From Chloroflexota bacterium (lineage in GTDB: Bacteria > Chloroflexota > Dehalococcoidia > UBA3495): a stretch of DNA of 15,843 nucleotides. Location of the stretch: contig JACZXN010000009.1 of the NCBI GenBank assembly GCA_022571575.1, positions 1 through 15,843 of the forward strand, in the 5' to 3' direction. Position 1 is the first letter of the stretch; every line of letters starts with the position of its first letter. The notes under the pieces were generated by a model. The model did no database searches and was not told the DNA's origin. It was given only the letters and a program-made list of their open reading frames with translations. Positions 8,449 through 15,763 of the stretch are shown piece by piece. The position numbers and the translations under genes were made by a program.

Positions 8449-8477
8449 TTTATCACGGAGCAAACGCGTCCCGGCAA
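8449..8477 (-). promoter_or_regulatory. Candidate promoter for the Fe-S oxidoreductase operon
   Basis: On the minus strand TTGCCG (complement of 8472-8477) and GATAAA (complement of 8449-8454) are separated by exactly 17 bases; each matches the sigma-70 consensus at 4 of 6 positions. Transcription would start near 8441, leaving a leader of about 80 bases. The match is moderate, and read-through from the LLM gene upstream is an alternative. Confidence 0.35.
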
Positions 8478-8513
8478 ACTGGGGCCGCGATGGATCGGTT
8501 CTGTTCGCCGGCG

Positions 8514-8532
8514 CTGGGGCCAGATGGCCCAG
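8514..8532 (-). terminator. Weak hairpin downstream of the LLM gene, without a U-run
   Basis: CTGGGGCC (8514-8521) pairs with GGCCCAG (8526-8532) with one bulged base and a 4-base loop. No T-tract follows on the minus strand, so it may attenuate or protect a 3' end but is not a convincing intrinsic terminator. Confidence 0.25.
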
Positions 8533-8537
8533 ATGGT

Positions 8538-8582
8538 CTTGATCCGGATGCCCTTGATCTAGAAGTCTTTGATCCGGGGTAT
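8538..8582. repeat. Degenerate 15-bp tandem repeat across the LLM stop codon
   Basis: The core C/T-TTGATC recurs at exact 15-base intervals: 8538-8544, 8553-8559 and 8568-8574. Read on the minus strand the units are CGGATCAAAGACTTC, TAGATCAAGGGCATC and CGGATCAAGACCATC. The first encodes the C-terminal RIKDF of the LLM protein. The second supplies its TAG stop. The third is beyond the gene, but in frame would again read RIKTI. Confidence 0.65.
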
Positions 8583-9569
8583 GACCTCCCGGCCCAATAG
8601 TTCGATCTGCTTCAGCACCTGATCCTGGGGCATGCCGGGCCACTGCATCCGGCAGATCATGTGGTTAACGCCCAGTTCTTCGGCATAACGGTGAAACTCG
8701 GTCACTATGTCGTCGGGCGAGCCCAGCAGGAACCGGTCTTTGGCCAGGTCCTGGTAGGGCACGCTGAAGCTCTCTTCACCGGGCAGGGCCTTGTCCTGGC
8801 CCCAGGCGGCATAAGCTTGGTATTTGGCCTCAAGATAGGGTTGGCTCTCGATGTAGGCGGTCTCCCGGTCCTCGGCCACGTACATCTCCCGCATCATGGG
8901 CAGTTCCTCCGGGACCGGATTTCCGAACTCCTCCAGGGCCGCTTTGTACCTGGTCCATTGATCGGCCACCATCGGCATGGTGGCGTGGGGATTTATCAAC
9001 CAGGGGTAGCCCCAGCGGGCGGCGCGGCGGATGGCGACGTCGTTATTGGCGGCCACCCAGATGGGGGGATGGGGCTTCTGGACCGGTTTGGTGCTGATCT
9101 TCGTCTTGGGCACGGTGTAATACTTGCCGTTGAACTCGACCTCGTCTTGGCTCCACAGCAGCTTGATCAGGTCCATGGCCTCATTCATGCGCCCAACGCG
9201 CTCGCTCCTCCGGACCCCGAAGGCGGTGTACTCCTCGTCCCGGTAACCAAGGCCGATCCCAAATACGAAGCGCCCATCGGTGATGCAGTCCAGGGTGGCG
9301 ATGCTTTCAGCCAGTTCCACCGGGTTATGAAGGGGCACCAGGATGACGGTGGCGGCCACCTGCATATCTCCGGCCTCGGCGGCCAGCCGGGAAAGCAGGG
9401 GGAACACCGTGCTCATCTGGTAGGGGGCGGCCAGATAGTGCTGACCGGTGGCGATGAGACTGAAGCCCGCTTCCCGGGCCGCCCTCACCTGCTCCGCGCT
9501 GTCTCGGATCTTCTGGGGCATGGACTCGCCGGGGAGATACTGGTTGGTGACGAAAAATCCTAGTTTCAA
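8559..9569 (-). CDS. LLM-class (luciferase-like) flavin-dependent oxidoreductase
   Basis: This is a TIM-barrel flavin enzyme of the bacterial luciferase superfamily, either an FMNH2-dependent monooxygenase or an F420-dependent oxidoreductase. From the TTG at 9569 it has 336 residues and begins with the expected first strand KLGFFVTNQYLPGE. Family elements are the REAGFSLIATGQHY segment (33-45), VPLHNPVELAESIATLD (78-94), the cofactor-loop motif FGIGLGYRDEEYTAFG (103-118), a KPHPPIWVAANND stretch and the helix RRAARWGYPW. The start is placed at this TTG because AAGGAG (complement of 9575-9580) is 5 bases away. A longer reading from ATG 9635 adds 22 residues that do not resemble the family. It is divergent from the FAH gene, so the two may share a pathway. 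The cofactor and substrate cannot be read from sequence. Confidence 0.92.
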   Translation of the reverse strand: MKLGFFVTNQYLPGESMPQKIRDSAEQVRAAREAGFSLIATGQHYLAAPYQMSTVFPLLSRLAAEAGDMQVAATVILVPLHNPVELAESIATLDCITDGRFVFGIGLGYRDEEYTAFGVRRSERVGRMNEAMDLIKLLWSQDEVEFNGKYYTVPKTKISTKPVQKPHPPIWVAANNDVAIRRAARWGYPWLINPHATMPMVADQWTRYKAALEEFGNPVPEELPMMREMYVAEDRETAYIESQPYLEAKYQAYAAWGQDKALPGEESFSVPYQDLAKDRFLLGSPDDIVTEFHRYAEELGVNHMICRMQWPGMPQDQVLKQIELLGREVIPRIKDF

Positions 9570-9603
9570 GGGGTCTCCTTTTCGACAGTTCGAGTTAACG
9601 CAT

Positions 9604-9642
9604 ATGGGCGCCCATGATATGCATACTAAGTTCACACCTTAA
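9604..9642 (-). promoter_or_regulatory. Candidate LLM promoter with a 12-bp perfect palindrome
   Basis: On the minus strand TTAAGG, 17 bases and TATCAT (complement of 9614-9619) make a plausible promoter for the LLM gene. Immediately next to and overlapping the -10 box lies the perfect palindrome ATGGGCGCCCAT (9604-9615). CATAT/ATATG extend it on both sides after a 2-3 base offset. The palindrome is at the right place for a repressor that blocks initiation. Confidence 0.45.
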
Positions 9643-9649
9643 ACCGCAG

Positions 9650-9715
9650 CCAGGCGTGTATTTTAATCTGTGGACATTTTGGCGGCAATCCTAAAAAAAC
9701 CCTTGCCACGCCTGG
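9650..9715. repeat. 9-bp perfect inverted repeat flanking the FAH promoter
   Basis: CCAGGCGTG (9650-9658) and its exact reverse complement CACGCCTGG (9707-9715) are 48 bases apart, 57 bases centre to centre. The right arm lies on the -35/spacer of the FAH promoter candidate, while the left arm is near the start region of the divergent LLM promoter. A pair of half sites for a looping regulator is possible; a hairpin in RNA is less likely given the long loop. Confidence 0.6.
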
Positions 9716-9731
9716 GCAGAACAAGTAGAAT
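9703..9731 (+). promoter_or_regulatory. Candidate sigma-70 promoter of the FAH-family gene
   Basis: TTGCCA (9703-9708) and TAGAAT (9726-9731) are separated by exactly 17 bases, with an A-run (9693-9699) just upstream that may act as an UP element. The start would be near 9738, about 43 bases before the ATG. Confidence 0.65.
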
Positions 9732-9780
9732 CCGCAATTGACGCCTAGTCCTTATTCTCGACAGCAGAAGTAGGAGTAGC

Positions 9781-10572
9781 ATGAAGATCGCACGATTCCG
9801 CAGCAATGGTAGGACCGCATTCGGTGTGATCCAGGGCGATGAGGTGGTGGAGATCCGTGGCAGTATCTATACCCGGTTCCGCCTGACAGACACCAAATAC
9901 CCGCTGCGTGACGTGAAACTCTTGCCTCCCACCGAACCCACTGAGATCTGGTGCCCTGGTCTAAATTTCGCCAACCACCTGGAATTCGCGGCCGGGGTGT
10001 TGGGCGACGAAAATCCGAAGATCCCCGAGCACCCCGAGCCCTGGATCAAGGCCAGGGGATCGCTCACCGGCACCGGAGAACCCATCATTCTCCCCAAGGA
10101 TTCTTCCGGCGACGTCCATTACGAGGGCGAGGCCGTGGCGGTCATCAGCAAGACCTGCCGCCGGGTGACGCCCCAAGAGGCCCCGAAGTACATCTTGGGA
10201 TACACCTGCGGCAACGACGTTAGCGACCGCGCCTGGCAACGGGACGACTGGACGTTCTGGCGGGCCAAGGGCGCCGACACATTCGCCCCGGTGGGACCGT
10301 GGATCGACACCGATGTGGACCCGCAGAAACTGGAGATGATTGTACGGCTAAACGGCGAAGAGGTACAACACGGGTGCACGGAAGAGATGCTGTTCACCTT
10401 TGCCGAGATCGTCAGCTACATCAGCCAGCAGGTGACCCTGCGGCCGGGAGACCTGGTCTTCTCGGGCAGCACCGGGGTTACCGTGGCCCTGAAACCGGGA
10501 GACTTGGTGGAAGTTGAGATACCCGGCATCGGTGTTTTGAGCAACCCGGTTGAGGCGGAATCCGCCGCGTAG
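9781..10572 (+). CDS. Fumarylacetoacetate hydrolase (FAH) family protein
   Basis: The FAH fold uses a bound Mg or Mn ion to hydrolyse, isomerise or decarboxylate keto acids, for example in the breakdown of aromatic rings. The 263-residue protein has an N-terminal cap region (1-50), then WCPGLNFANHLEF (58-70), where family members have NYxxHxxE, then KARGSLTGTGEPIILP and the metal ligands Glu115 and Glu117 in HYEGEAVAVISK. Asp146 in GYTCGNDVSDR, the lysine of RAKGADTFAPVGPWI (Lys163) and the closing PGDLVFSGSTGVT, KPGDLVEVEIPGIGVLSN complete the pattern. AGGAG is 5 bases before the ATG. It is divergent from the LLM monooxygenase and convergent with the M16 gene. Which keto acid is used, and whether it is a hydrolase or an isomerase, cannot be decided from sequence. 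Confidence 0.93.
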   Translation: MKIARFRSNGRTAFGVIQGDEVVEIRGSIYTRFRLTDTKYPLRDVKLLPPTEPTEIWCPGLNFANHLEFAAGVLGDENPKIPEHPEPWIKARGSLTGTGEPIILPKDSSGDVHYEGEAVAVISKTCRRVTPQEAPKYILGYTCGNDVSDRAWQRDDWTFWRAKGADTFAPVGPWIDTDVDPQKLEMIVRLNGEEVQHGCTEEMLFTFAEIVSYISQQVTLRPGDLVFSGSTGVTVALKPGDLVEVEIPGIGVLSNPVEAESAA

Positions 10573-10581
10573 GACATACCG

Positions 10582-10630
10582 CCCCGCTCTTTAAACCGTG
10601 GGCGCTTTTTCGCTCATGCAAGAGGCGGGG
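10582..10630. terminator. Possible shared stem-loop between the FAH and M16 genes
   Basis: CCCCGCTCTT (10582-10591) pairs with AAGAGGCGGGG (10620-10630) with one bulged base, around a 28-base loop. It lies between two convergent genes, where a bidirectional terminator is expected. No clear U-run follows on either strand, so the call is weak. Confidence 0.35.
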
Positions 10631-10649
10631 TCTCCAGGTTGAAGCCGGG

Positions 10650-11912
10650 CTAGAAATGGAGCAGTCCGGTCAGCGCTTTGATTCCGCCACGGGGACCGAC
10701 CAGGGCCAGCCTGATCTTTTCGTCATCCAGCAGGTCATTGGCCACCCTGGCCACGTCTGAGGTTTCCACGGCGTCCAGCAGGTCCACGACCTCGTCGGTG
10801 GTGAGCACACGGTCTTGGAGCAACTCCTGGGCGCCCAGCCAGGAAGCGACGGCCCGGGTGTCCTCCATCCGGAGCAGCAGACCGCCTTTGGTATATTCTC
10901 TGGCTTTGTTGAGCTCCTGTTCGCTGGGTTCTTCGTGCATCCCTTTGAACTCTTGGACGATGGTTCTCACGGCGTCGTTGGTCTTCTGAGGTTCCACCCC
11001 GCAGTAGACCACCAGGGAGCCCGTGTCCCGGAAGTGGCTGGTTGAGCTGTGCACGTCGTAGGCCAGGCCCTGCTCCTCCCGCAGATTCAAGAACAGGCGG
11101 CTGCTCATGCCGTCGCCTAAAATGGTGTTCATCAGGTTGAAGGCGAACCGGTCGGGATGGCCCAGGGACAGGCCGGGCACGGCCAAGCACAGGTGGGTCT
11201 GATCGCTGCGGCGGCGCTCAACCCTGACCACCGGGCCCTTGACCCCGTCGGTGGCCGGTTCCCACTTCAAGGACTCCAGGGGCTTCCAGTCTCTCGTGGT
11301 CTCGGCCAGCATGTCCACCACTTCGTCGTGGGTCACGTTGCCCGCCACCGCCACCACGGTGTTGGCCGGGTTGTATTGTTGGTGCATGTACTCGCGGATG
11401 TCCTTCTGCTGAATGGCCGCCACCGACTCCGGGGTGCCGCCGACGTCGCGGCCCATGGCCTGGTCGGGCCACATGGCTTCGTCGATCAGCAGGTCCACCA
11501 GGTATGACGGCTGGTCGTAGGTCATCCGCAATTCTTCCTGGATGACCTCGCGCTCCTTCTCCACGTCTTCCGGGTCGAGACGGGGATGGAGCACCATATC
11601 CAGCAGCACCGAGAATGCGGTCTTGTAATGGAGACGGGCGACCTTGCACCAGAAAACGGTCATCTCCCGGTCGGTGCTGGCGTTCATCACCCCGCCGACG
11701 CCCTCGATGGCCTCGCTTACGTCGCGGGCGGTGGGCCAGTTCTTGGTGCCCTTGAAGGGCAGGTGCTCGATGAAGTGGGAGACGCCGGCCAATTCGTCGG
11801 ACTCATACCGGGAACCGGCCCCGACGCAGATGACCATGGAAACCGACTGGGTATGGACCATGGTCGATGTCAGAACGCGCAGCTTATTGTCCAGTACGGA
11901 ACGTTGGTACAT
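10650..11912 (-). CDS. M16 family zinc metallopeptidase (processing-peptidase-like)
   Basis: This is a clamshell zinc peptidase of the M16B type, related to mitochondrial processing peptidase and bacterial PqqF/YmxG-like proteins. The 420-residue length fits a single M16B subunit. The inverted zinc motif is His46-FI-Glu49-His50 in GVSHFIEHLPFKGT, and the distal ligand is Glu126 in KEREVIQEELRM, 76 residues after His50. The N-terminus LDNKLRVLTSTM and the phrases GSRYESDELAGVSH and GVGGVMNASTDREMT are typical. The second, inactive half (about 215-420) has the substrate-binding ILGDGMSSRLFLNLREEQGL and RMEDTRAVASWLGAQEL. All zinc residues are present. AAGGAG lies just before the ATG, with a short gap. 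It is 30 bases after the MBL gene and probably co-transcribed with it. Confidence 0.95.
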   Translation of the reverse strand: MYQRSVLDNKLRVLTSTMVHTQSVSMVICVGAGSRYESDELAGVSHFIEHLPFKGTKNWPTARDVSEAIEGVGGVMNASTDREMTVFWCKVARLHYKTAFSVLLDMVLHPRLDPEDVEKEREVIQEELRMTYDQPSYLVDLLIDEAMWPDQAMGRDVGGTPESVAAIQQKDIREYMHQQYNPANTVVAVAGNVTHDEVVDMLAETTRDWKPLESLKWEPATDGVKGPVVRVERRRSDQTHLCLAVPGLSLGHPDRFAFNLMNTILGDGMSSRLFLNLREEQGLAYDVHSSTSHFRDTGSLVVYCGVEPQKTNDAVRTIVQEFKGMHEEPSEQELNKAREYTKGGLLLRMEDTRAVASWLGAQELLQDRVLTTDEVVDLLDAVETSDVARVANDLLDDEKIRLALVGPRGGIKALTGLLHF

Positions 11913-11942
11913 GTACTCCTTGGGTTCGCCTGGGTATACGGG

Positions 11943-12584
11943 TTAAGTGGTCAGCCAGTCCACGTCGCCTTGCAGGTCCGCCGGGTGCGGCCGGGATGAG
12001 AAATCGGTGTAACGGCGGCGGGCCTCGCCGATGGTGGTGTCGTCCCCGTGGCCGGGATAGACGGCGGTGTCGTCGGAGAGGGGCAGCAGCTTGCTGGTGA
12101 TGCTGTTCAGCAGTTGGGTCAACGCCTCCGGGCTGCGGGTCTTGCCGGGGCCGCCGGGGAACAGCGTGTCGCCGGAGAACAGGTGCTTGCCCACCAGGAA
12201 GCAGGAAGCGCCGTCGGTGTGGCCGGGGGTGTTCAGGACCTGAAGTTCTTGGTTCCCGAACTTGATGATCTTGCCGTCGGTCAGGTCCAGGTCCGGAGTC
12301 CTGGGCAGGGCATGGGCGTCGGCCGGGGAGATGCCCACCGGAGCGTCCACTTTGCCGGTGATCTCGTCGAACCCGGCCAGGTGGTCGCGGTGGTTATGGG
12401 TGATCAATATCGCTTTTATGTCCTCGTCGCCGATGACGCCGAGCAGTTTCTCAGGTTCGCCTGGGGTGTCGATCAATATGGCTTCGTTGGTCTCGGGGCA
12501 GGTGATCAGATAGCCGTTATTGCTCATGGGGCTCATGTTGGCGACCTTGGTGATCTTAACTTCGCCGTCGTAATGCAGTGCCAT
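11943..12584 (-). CDS. Metallo-beta-lactamase-fold hydrolase (glyoxalase II-like)
   Basis: This is a binuclear metallohydrolase of the MBL superfamily, 213 residues. The metal site is complete: THNHRDH (His63, His65, Asp67, His68), His122 in TPGHTDGASCF, Asp139 in HLFSGDTLFPGG and His179 in VYPGHGDDTTIG. The length and the SGDTLF/PGHGDDTT pattern fit the small glyoxalase II / persulfide dioxygenase-like group, where hydroxyacylglutathione or other thioesters are substrates. Without the C-terminal glutathione-binding helices of true glyoxalase II, the substrate is open. GGGAGA lies 6 bases before the ATG. The gene follows uvrA on the same strand after a 135-base spacer containing a tandem repeat, and precedes the M16 gene by 30 bases. 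Confidence 0.92.
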   Translation of the reverse strand: MALHYDGEVKITKVANMSPMSNNGYLITCPETNEAILIDTPGEPEKLLGVIGDEDIKAILITHNHRDHLAGFDEITGKVDAPVGISPADAHALPRTPDLDLTDGKIIKFGNQELQVLNTPGHTDGASCFLVGKHLFSGDTLFPGGPGKTRSPEALTQLLNSITSKLLPLSDDTAVYPGHGDDTTIGEARRRYTDFSSRPHPADLQGDVDWLTT

Positions 12585-12599
12585 ATCACTTCTCCCTTC

Positions 12600-12674
12600 G
12601 GTGAATCTCGGACCGGTGAATCTCGGACCGGTGAATCTCGGACCGGTGAGTCTCTGGCTAGTGAATCTCCGGGG
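12600..12674. repeat. Five-unit 15-bp tandem repeat in the leader of the MBL gene
   Basis: GGTGAATCTCGGACC occurs three times without a mismatch (12600-12614, 12615-12629, 12630-12644). Two diverged units follow, GGTGAGTCTCTGGCT (12645-12659) and AGTGAATCTCCGGGG (12660-12674). CGGT and ACCG at the unit borders can pair, so each unit can make a small hairpin, and ACCGGT joins the units as a 6-bp palindrome. The array sits just upstream of the MBL Shine-Dalgarno and downstream of a possible promoter at 12698-12706. It encodes nothing. Confidence 0.95.
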
Positions 12675-12697
12675 ATCTCAGCCGTGGACCAAGGGTC

Positions 12698-12706
12698 ATT
12701 CTAGCA
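12698..12706 (-). promoter_or_regulatory. Possible extended -10 promoter for the MBL-M16 pair
   Basis: On the minus strand TGCTAGAAT is a good extended -10 box (TGnTATAAT). No convincing -35 is found 17 bases upstream. If used, it places the whole 15-bp repeat array inside the 5' untranslated region of the MBL mRNA. Confidence 0.4.
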
Positions 12707-12719
12707 GACGCGCCCTGCG

Positions 12720-15710
12720 CTAATCGTTGGCGCCCGCCAACGCCGGTTCCTTGGTTTTTCCCTGGGCCTTTTTCTTGGCCGGGGTTTTGGTGGCCTTGCG
12801 GGCCGGGGACTTGGCCTTGGCGGCTTTGGCGGCGGGGCCGGGTGTCTTCAACACCTGCTTCAGGTACTTGCCGGTCAAGGACTTGGGGTTGGCGGCCAGT
12901 TGCTCCGGAGTGCCGGTGGCGATGAGCCTGCCGCCCTTGTCGCCGGCGCCGGGGCCCAGGTCGATGACCCAGTCCGCGTTCTTGATGATGTCCAGGTTGT
13001 GCTCGATGAGTATGACCGTGTTGCCGGTATCCACCAGGCGGTGCAGGACTTCCAGCAGAGCGGCGTAGTCCGAAAAGGACAGGCCGGTGGTGGGTTCGTC
13101 CAGCAGGTATACGGTCTTGCCGGTGGCGCGTTTGGAGAGTTCGGTGGCCAGCTTCACCCGTTGGGCCTCGCCGCCGGAGAGGGTGGTCGCGGGCTGTCCC
13201 AGACGGATGTAACCCAGGCCCACGTCCTTAAGGGTCGCCAGCTTGGGCTTGATGCGCGGGAAGTTGATGAAGAACTCCAGCGCCTGGTCCACGGTCATGC
13301 TGAGCACGTCGGCGATGCTCTTGCCGCGAAGGGTCACCTCCAAGGCTTCCCGGTTGTAGCGGCGGCCCTGGCAGATCTCGCAGGGCACGGTGACATCGGG
13401 CAGGAACTGCATCTCGATCTGGTTGTAACCGTCGCCCTGGCAGGCCTCGCAGCGGCCTCCCTTCACGTTGAAGGAGAACCGGCCCGGCGCATAGCCGCGC
13501 ACCCGGGCTTCGGGCAGGCTGGCGAACAGGTCCCGGATGGGGGTGAAGGCCCCGGTGTAGGTGGCCGGGTTGCTCCGCGGGGTGCGCCCGATGGGCGACT
13601 GGTCGATGTTCACCACCTTGTCCACGCCCTCGATGCCCAGGACCTCGCGGTGCTGGCCGGGCAGGTCCCGGCCCTTGTTGATCACCTGGTTGAGTTTCTT
13701 GTACAGAATCTCGTAGACCAGGCTGCTCTTGCCGGAACCGGAAACGCCGGTGATACAGACCAGGCGTCCCAGGGGGAAGGCGACGTCGATGTTGCGAAGG
13801 TTGTTCTCGCTGGCGCCCTTGACCAACAACTCTCCGCCGTTGCCGTTGCGCCGTTCCTCGGGGAACGGGACGACCTTGCGGCCGCTGAGGTAGGCGCCGG
13901 TCAGGGAGTCGGGTGCTGCCTCGATGTCGGCGACGGTGCCGGTGGCGACCACATAGCCGCCGTGCTCGCCGGCGCCGGGGCCAAGGTCGGCGATGAAGTC
14001 AGCCGCGCGCATCATGGCCTCGTCGTGCTCCACCACCAACACGGTATTTCCCATGTCGACCAGATGGACCAGCGTGTCGATGAGCCGCTGGTCGTCGTGG
14101 GGATGGAGGCCCACGGTGGGCTCGTCGCACACGTAGAGCACCCCGGTCAGCCCGGAGCCGATCTGGGTGGCCAGGCGCACCCGCTGGGCCTCGCCGCCGG
14201 ACAGGGTGCGGGCGGTGCGGTCCATGGTCACGTAGTCCAAGCCGATGCCCTTCAGAAACTTGAGCCGGCCTTCGATCTCCTTCAATATCTGGTTGGCGAT
14301 GGTTTTTTCTCTGGTCGTAAGCACCTTTTTCTTATGGGGGCCGGGGGCATCGGGGTCGATCTCCCGGACCCATTCAGCTGCCTGGCCGATGTTCTTGCTG
14401 CAGACCTCCATGATCCCCAGGCCGCAGACCTTCACCGCCAGGGCCTCGGGCCGCAGCCGCTTGCCGCCGCAGGACTGGCAGGGACGCGCCGACATATAAC
14501 GCTCGATCTGATGGCGCATGTAGTCGGACTCGGTCCTCTTGTAACGGCGCTCCAGGTTGGGAATCACCCCTTCGAAGTTGGTGTCCCAGGAGTAGGTCTT
14601 GCCCCGGTGGGTCCGGTGCCGGACGGTGACCTTCTTTTCGTCGTTGCCATAGAGGATCAGGTCGATGTGTTTCTGGTCCAGGTCTTTAACCGGCGTGGCG
14701 GCGGAGAAGCCGTTGGCCTGGGCCACCGATTCCATCAGGCTGATGTACCAACTGCTGGAGGGCCCGCCCCGCGTCCACGGCGTGATGGCCCCTTGGGACA
14801 GGGAGAGTTCTTTGTTGGTGATGATCAGTTCGGGGTCCAGGGACAGCTTGTAGCCCAGCCCGGTGCAATCGGAGCAGGCGCCGTGGGGGCTGTTGAAGCT
14901 GAAGGTGCGAGGCTCGATCTCCGGCAGGCTGGTGTTGCACTTAACGCAGGCGAACTGCTCGGAGAACACCAGGGTTTCGCCGCCCTCGACATGGGCCTCG
15001 ACCACGCCGTCGCCCTCACGCAGGGCGGTCTCCACCGATTCGGCCACCCGGCTCGTCTCGGTCTCGGGCCGGATGATCAAGCGGTCGACGACCAACTCAA
15101 CGTAGTGCCATTTCTTCTTGTCCAGGTTGAGGTCCCCCATCTCATCCAGCATCATGATCTCGCCGTTGACCCTGATGCGGACGAATCCGGAGCGGCGCGC
15201 GGCCTCGAAGACGTCTTTATGCTCGCCCTTCTTGCGGCGGATCTTGGGCGCCATCAAGGTTATCCGGGTGCCTTCCTCCAGGTTCATGATGGCGTCCACG
15301 ATCTGGGAGATGGTCTGCCGCGCGACGGGACGGCCGCACTTGGGACAATGGGGCAGGCCCACCCTGGCGAACAGCAGACGCAGATAGTCGTAGATCTCCG
15401 TCACCGTGCCCACGGTGGACCGGGGGTTGTGGGAAACCCCCTTCTGGTCGATGGAGATGGCCGGCGACAGGCCCTCGATGTAATCGACGTCCGGCTTGTC
15501 CATCCGGCCCAGGAACTGCCGGGCATAGGCCGAGAGCGACTCGACGTAACGGCGTTGGCCCTCCGCGTAGATGGTGTCGAAGGCCAGGGAACTCTTGCCC
15601 GAACCGGATACTCCGGTGATCACCACCAGCTTACCGCGGGGAATGGTGATCTCTATGTTCTTGAGGTTATGCTCGCGGGCGCCTTTAACGTGGATAAAAT
15701 CCTGGGGCAT
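12720..15710 (-). CDS. uvrA: Excinuclease ABC subunit A (UvrA)
   Basis: UvrA is the damage-scanning ATPase of nucleotide excision repair, which loads UvrB on DNA. The 996-residue protein has two ABC ATPase modules. The first has the P-loop GVSGSGKS (33-40), signature LSGGEAQR (503-510) and Walker [12 protein letters not shown] (Asp529, Glu530). The second has its P-loop at about 655-662, signature 844-851 and Walker [11 protein letters not shown] (Asp871, Glu872). Zinc modules are Cys255/258/279/282 and Cys754/757/777/780, with further CxxC pairs at 122/125 and 411/414. Typical UvrA is about 940-950 residues. Here a tail after about residue 955 adds some 42 residues rich in Lys, Ala and Pro, with SPAR and TPAK phrases, like a histone H1 tail. 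GLSFSD replaces the usual GLHFAD after the second Walker B. GGAG lies close before the ATG. Confidence 0.98.
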   Translation of the reverse strand: MPQDFIHVKGAREHNLKNIEITIPRGKLVVITGVSGSGKSSLAFDTIYAEGQRRYVESLSAYARQFLGRMDKPDVDYIEGLSPAISIDQKGVSHNPRSTVGTVTEIYDYLRLLFARVGLPHCPKCGRPVARQTISQIVDAIMNLEEGTRITLMAPKIRRKKGEHKDVFEAARRSGFVRIRVNGEIMMLDEMGDLNLDKKKWHYVELVVDRLIIRPETETSRVAESVETALREGDGVVEAHVEGGETLVFSEQFACVKCNTSLPEIEPRTFSFNSPHGACSDCTGLGYKLSLDPELIITNKELSLSQGAITPWTRGGPSSSWYISLMESVAQANGFSAATPVKDLDQKHIDLILYGNDEKKVTVRHRTHRGKTYSWDTNFEGVIPNLERRYKRTESDYMRHQIERYMSARPCQSCGGKRLRPEALAVKVCGLGIMEVCSKNIGQAAEWVREIDPDAPGPHKKKVLTTREKTIANQILKEIEGRLKFLKGIGLDYVTMDRTARTLSGGEAQRVRLATQIGSGLTGVLYVCDEPTVGLHPHDDQRLIDTLVHLVDMGNTVLVVEHDEAMMRAADFIADLGPGAGEHGGYVVATGTVADIEAAPDSLTGAYLSGRKVVPFPEERRNGNGGELLVKGASENNLRNIDVAFPLGRLVCITGVSGSGKSSLVYEILYKKLNQVINKGRDLPGQHREVLGIEGVDKVVNIDQSPIGRTPRSNPATYTGAFTPIRDLFASLPEARVRGYAPGRFSFNVKGGRCEACQGDGYNQIEMQFLPDVTVPCEICQGRRYNREALEVTLRGKSIADVLSMTVDQALEFFINFPRIKPKLATLKDVGLGYIRLGQPATTLSGGEAQRVKLATELSKRATGKTVYLLDEPTTGLSFSDYAALLEVLHRLVDTGNTVILIEHNLDIIKNADWVIDLGPGAGDKGGRLIATGTPEQLAANPKSLTGKYLKQVLKTPGPAAKAAKAKSPARKATKTPAKKKAQGKTKEPALAGAND

Positions 15711-15742
15711 ACAGCTCCACCCTCACCCAATTATCGACCCGT

Positions 15743-15763
15743 ATTGTAACATCGTTATGACAA
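15743..15763 (-). promoter_or_regulatory. Candidate uvrA promoter overlapped by an imperfect dyad
   Basis: On the minus strand TGTTACAAT (complement of 15743-15751) is an extended -10 box; transcription would start about 25 bases before the uvrA ATG. The box overlaps a dyad: TTGTAAC, then ATC, then GTTATGACAA on the plus strand (15744-15763), with arms TTGT/ACAA and AAC/GTT and a two-base insertion in one arm. TAACGATGTTA inside it is a perfect 4+3+4 palindrome. It could be the operator of a damage-response repressor, but it does not match the LexA boxes I know. The remaining 80 bases to the window end hold no recognisable gene. Confidence 0.5.

Noticed and set aside
9570..9635. A 22-residue N-terminal extension of the LLM protein from ATG 9635
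   Set aside because: It would translate the likely promoter and palindrome, has no SD, and does not match the family. The TTG at 9569 has a good SD and starts exactly at the first beta strand.
12600..12674. The 15-bp array as a CRISPR
   Set aside because: Units are contiguous with no unique spacers and no cas gene is nearby.
12048..12704. A plus-strand frame whose end reads as a repeated GESRT peptide
   Set aside because: The peptide repeat only reflects translation of the 15-bp DNA repeat; the rest is antisense to the certain MBL gene.
12900..15749. A 949-codon open frame on the plus strand opposite uvrA
   Set aside because: It is the antisense shadow of a GC-rich, strongly conserved uvrA. 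Its translation is low-complexity (Gly, Ala, Val, His, Gln) with no family signature, and uvrA is certain.
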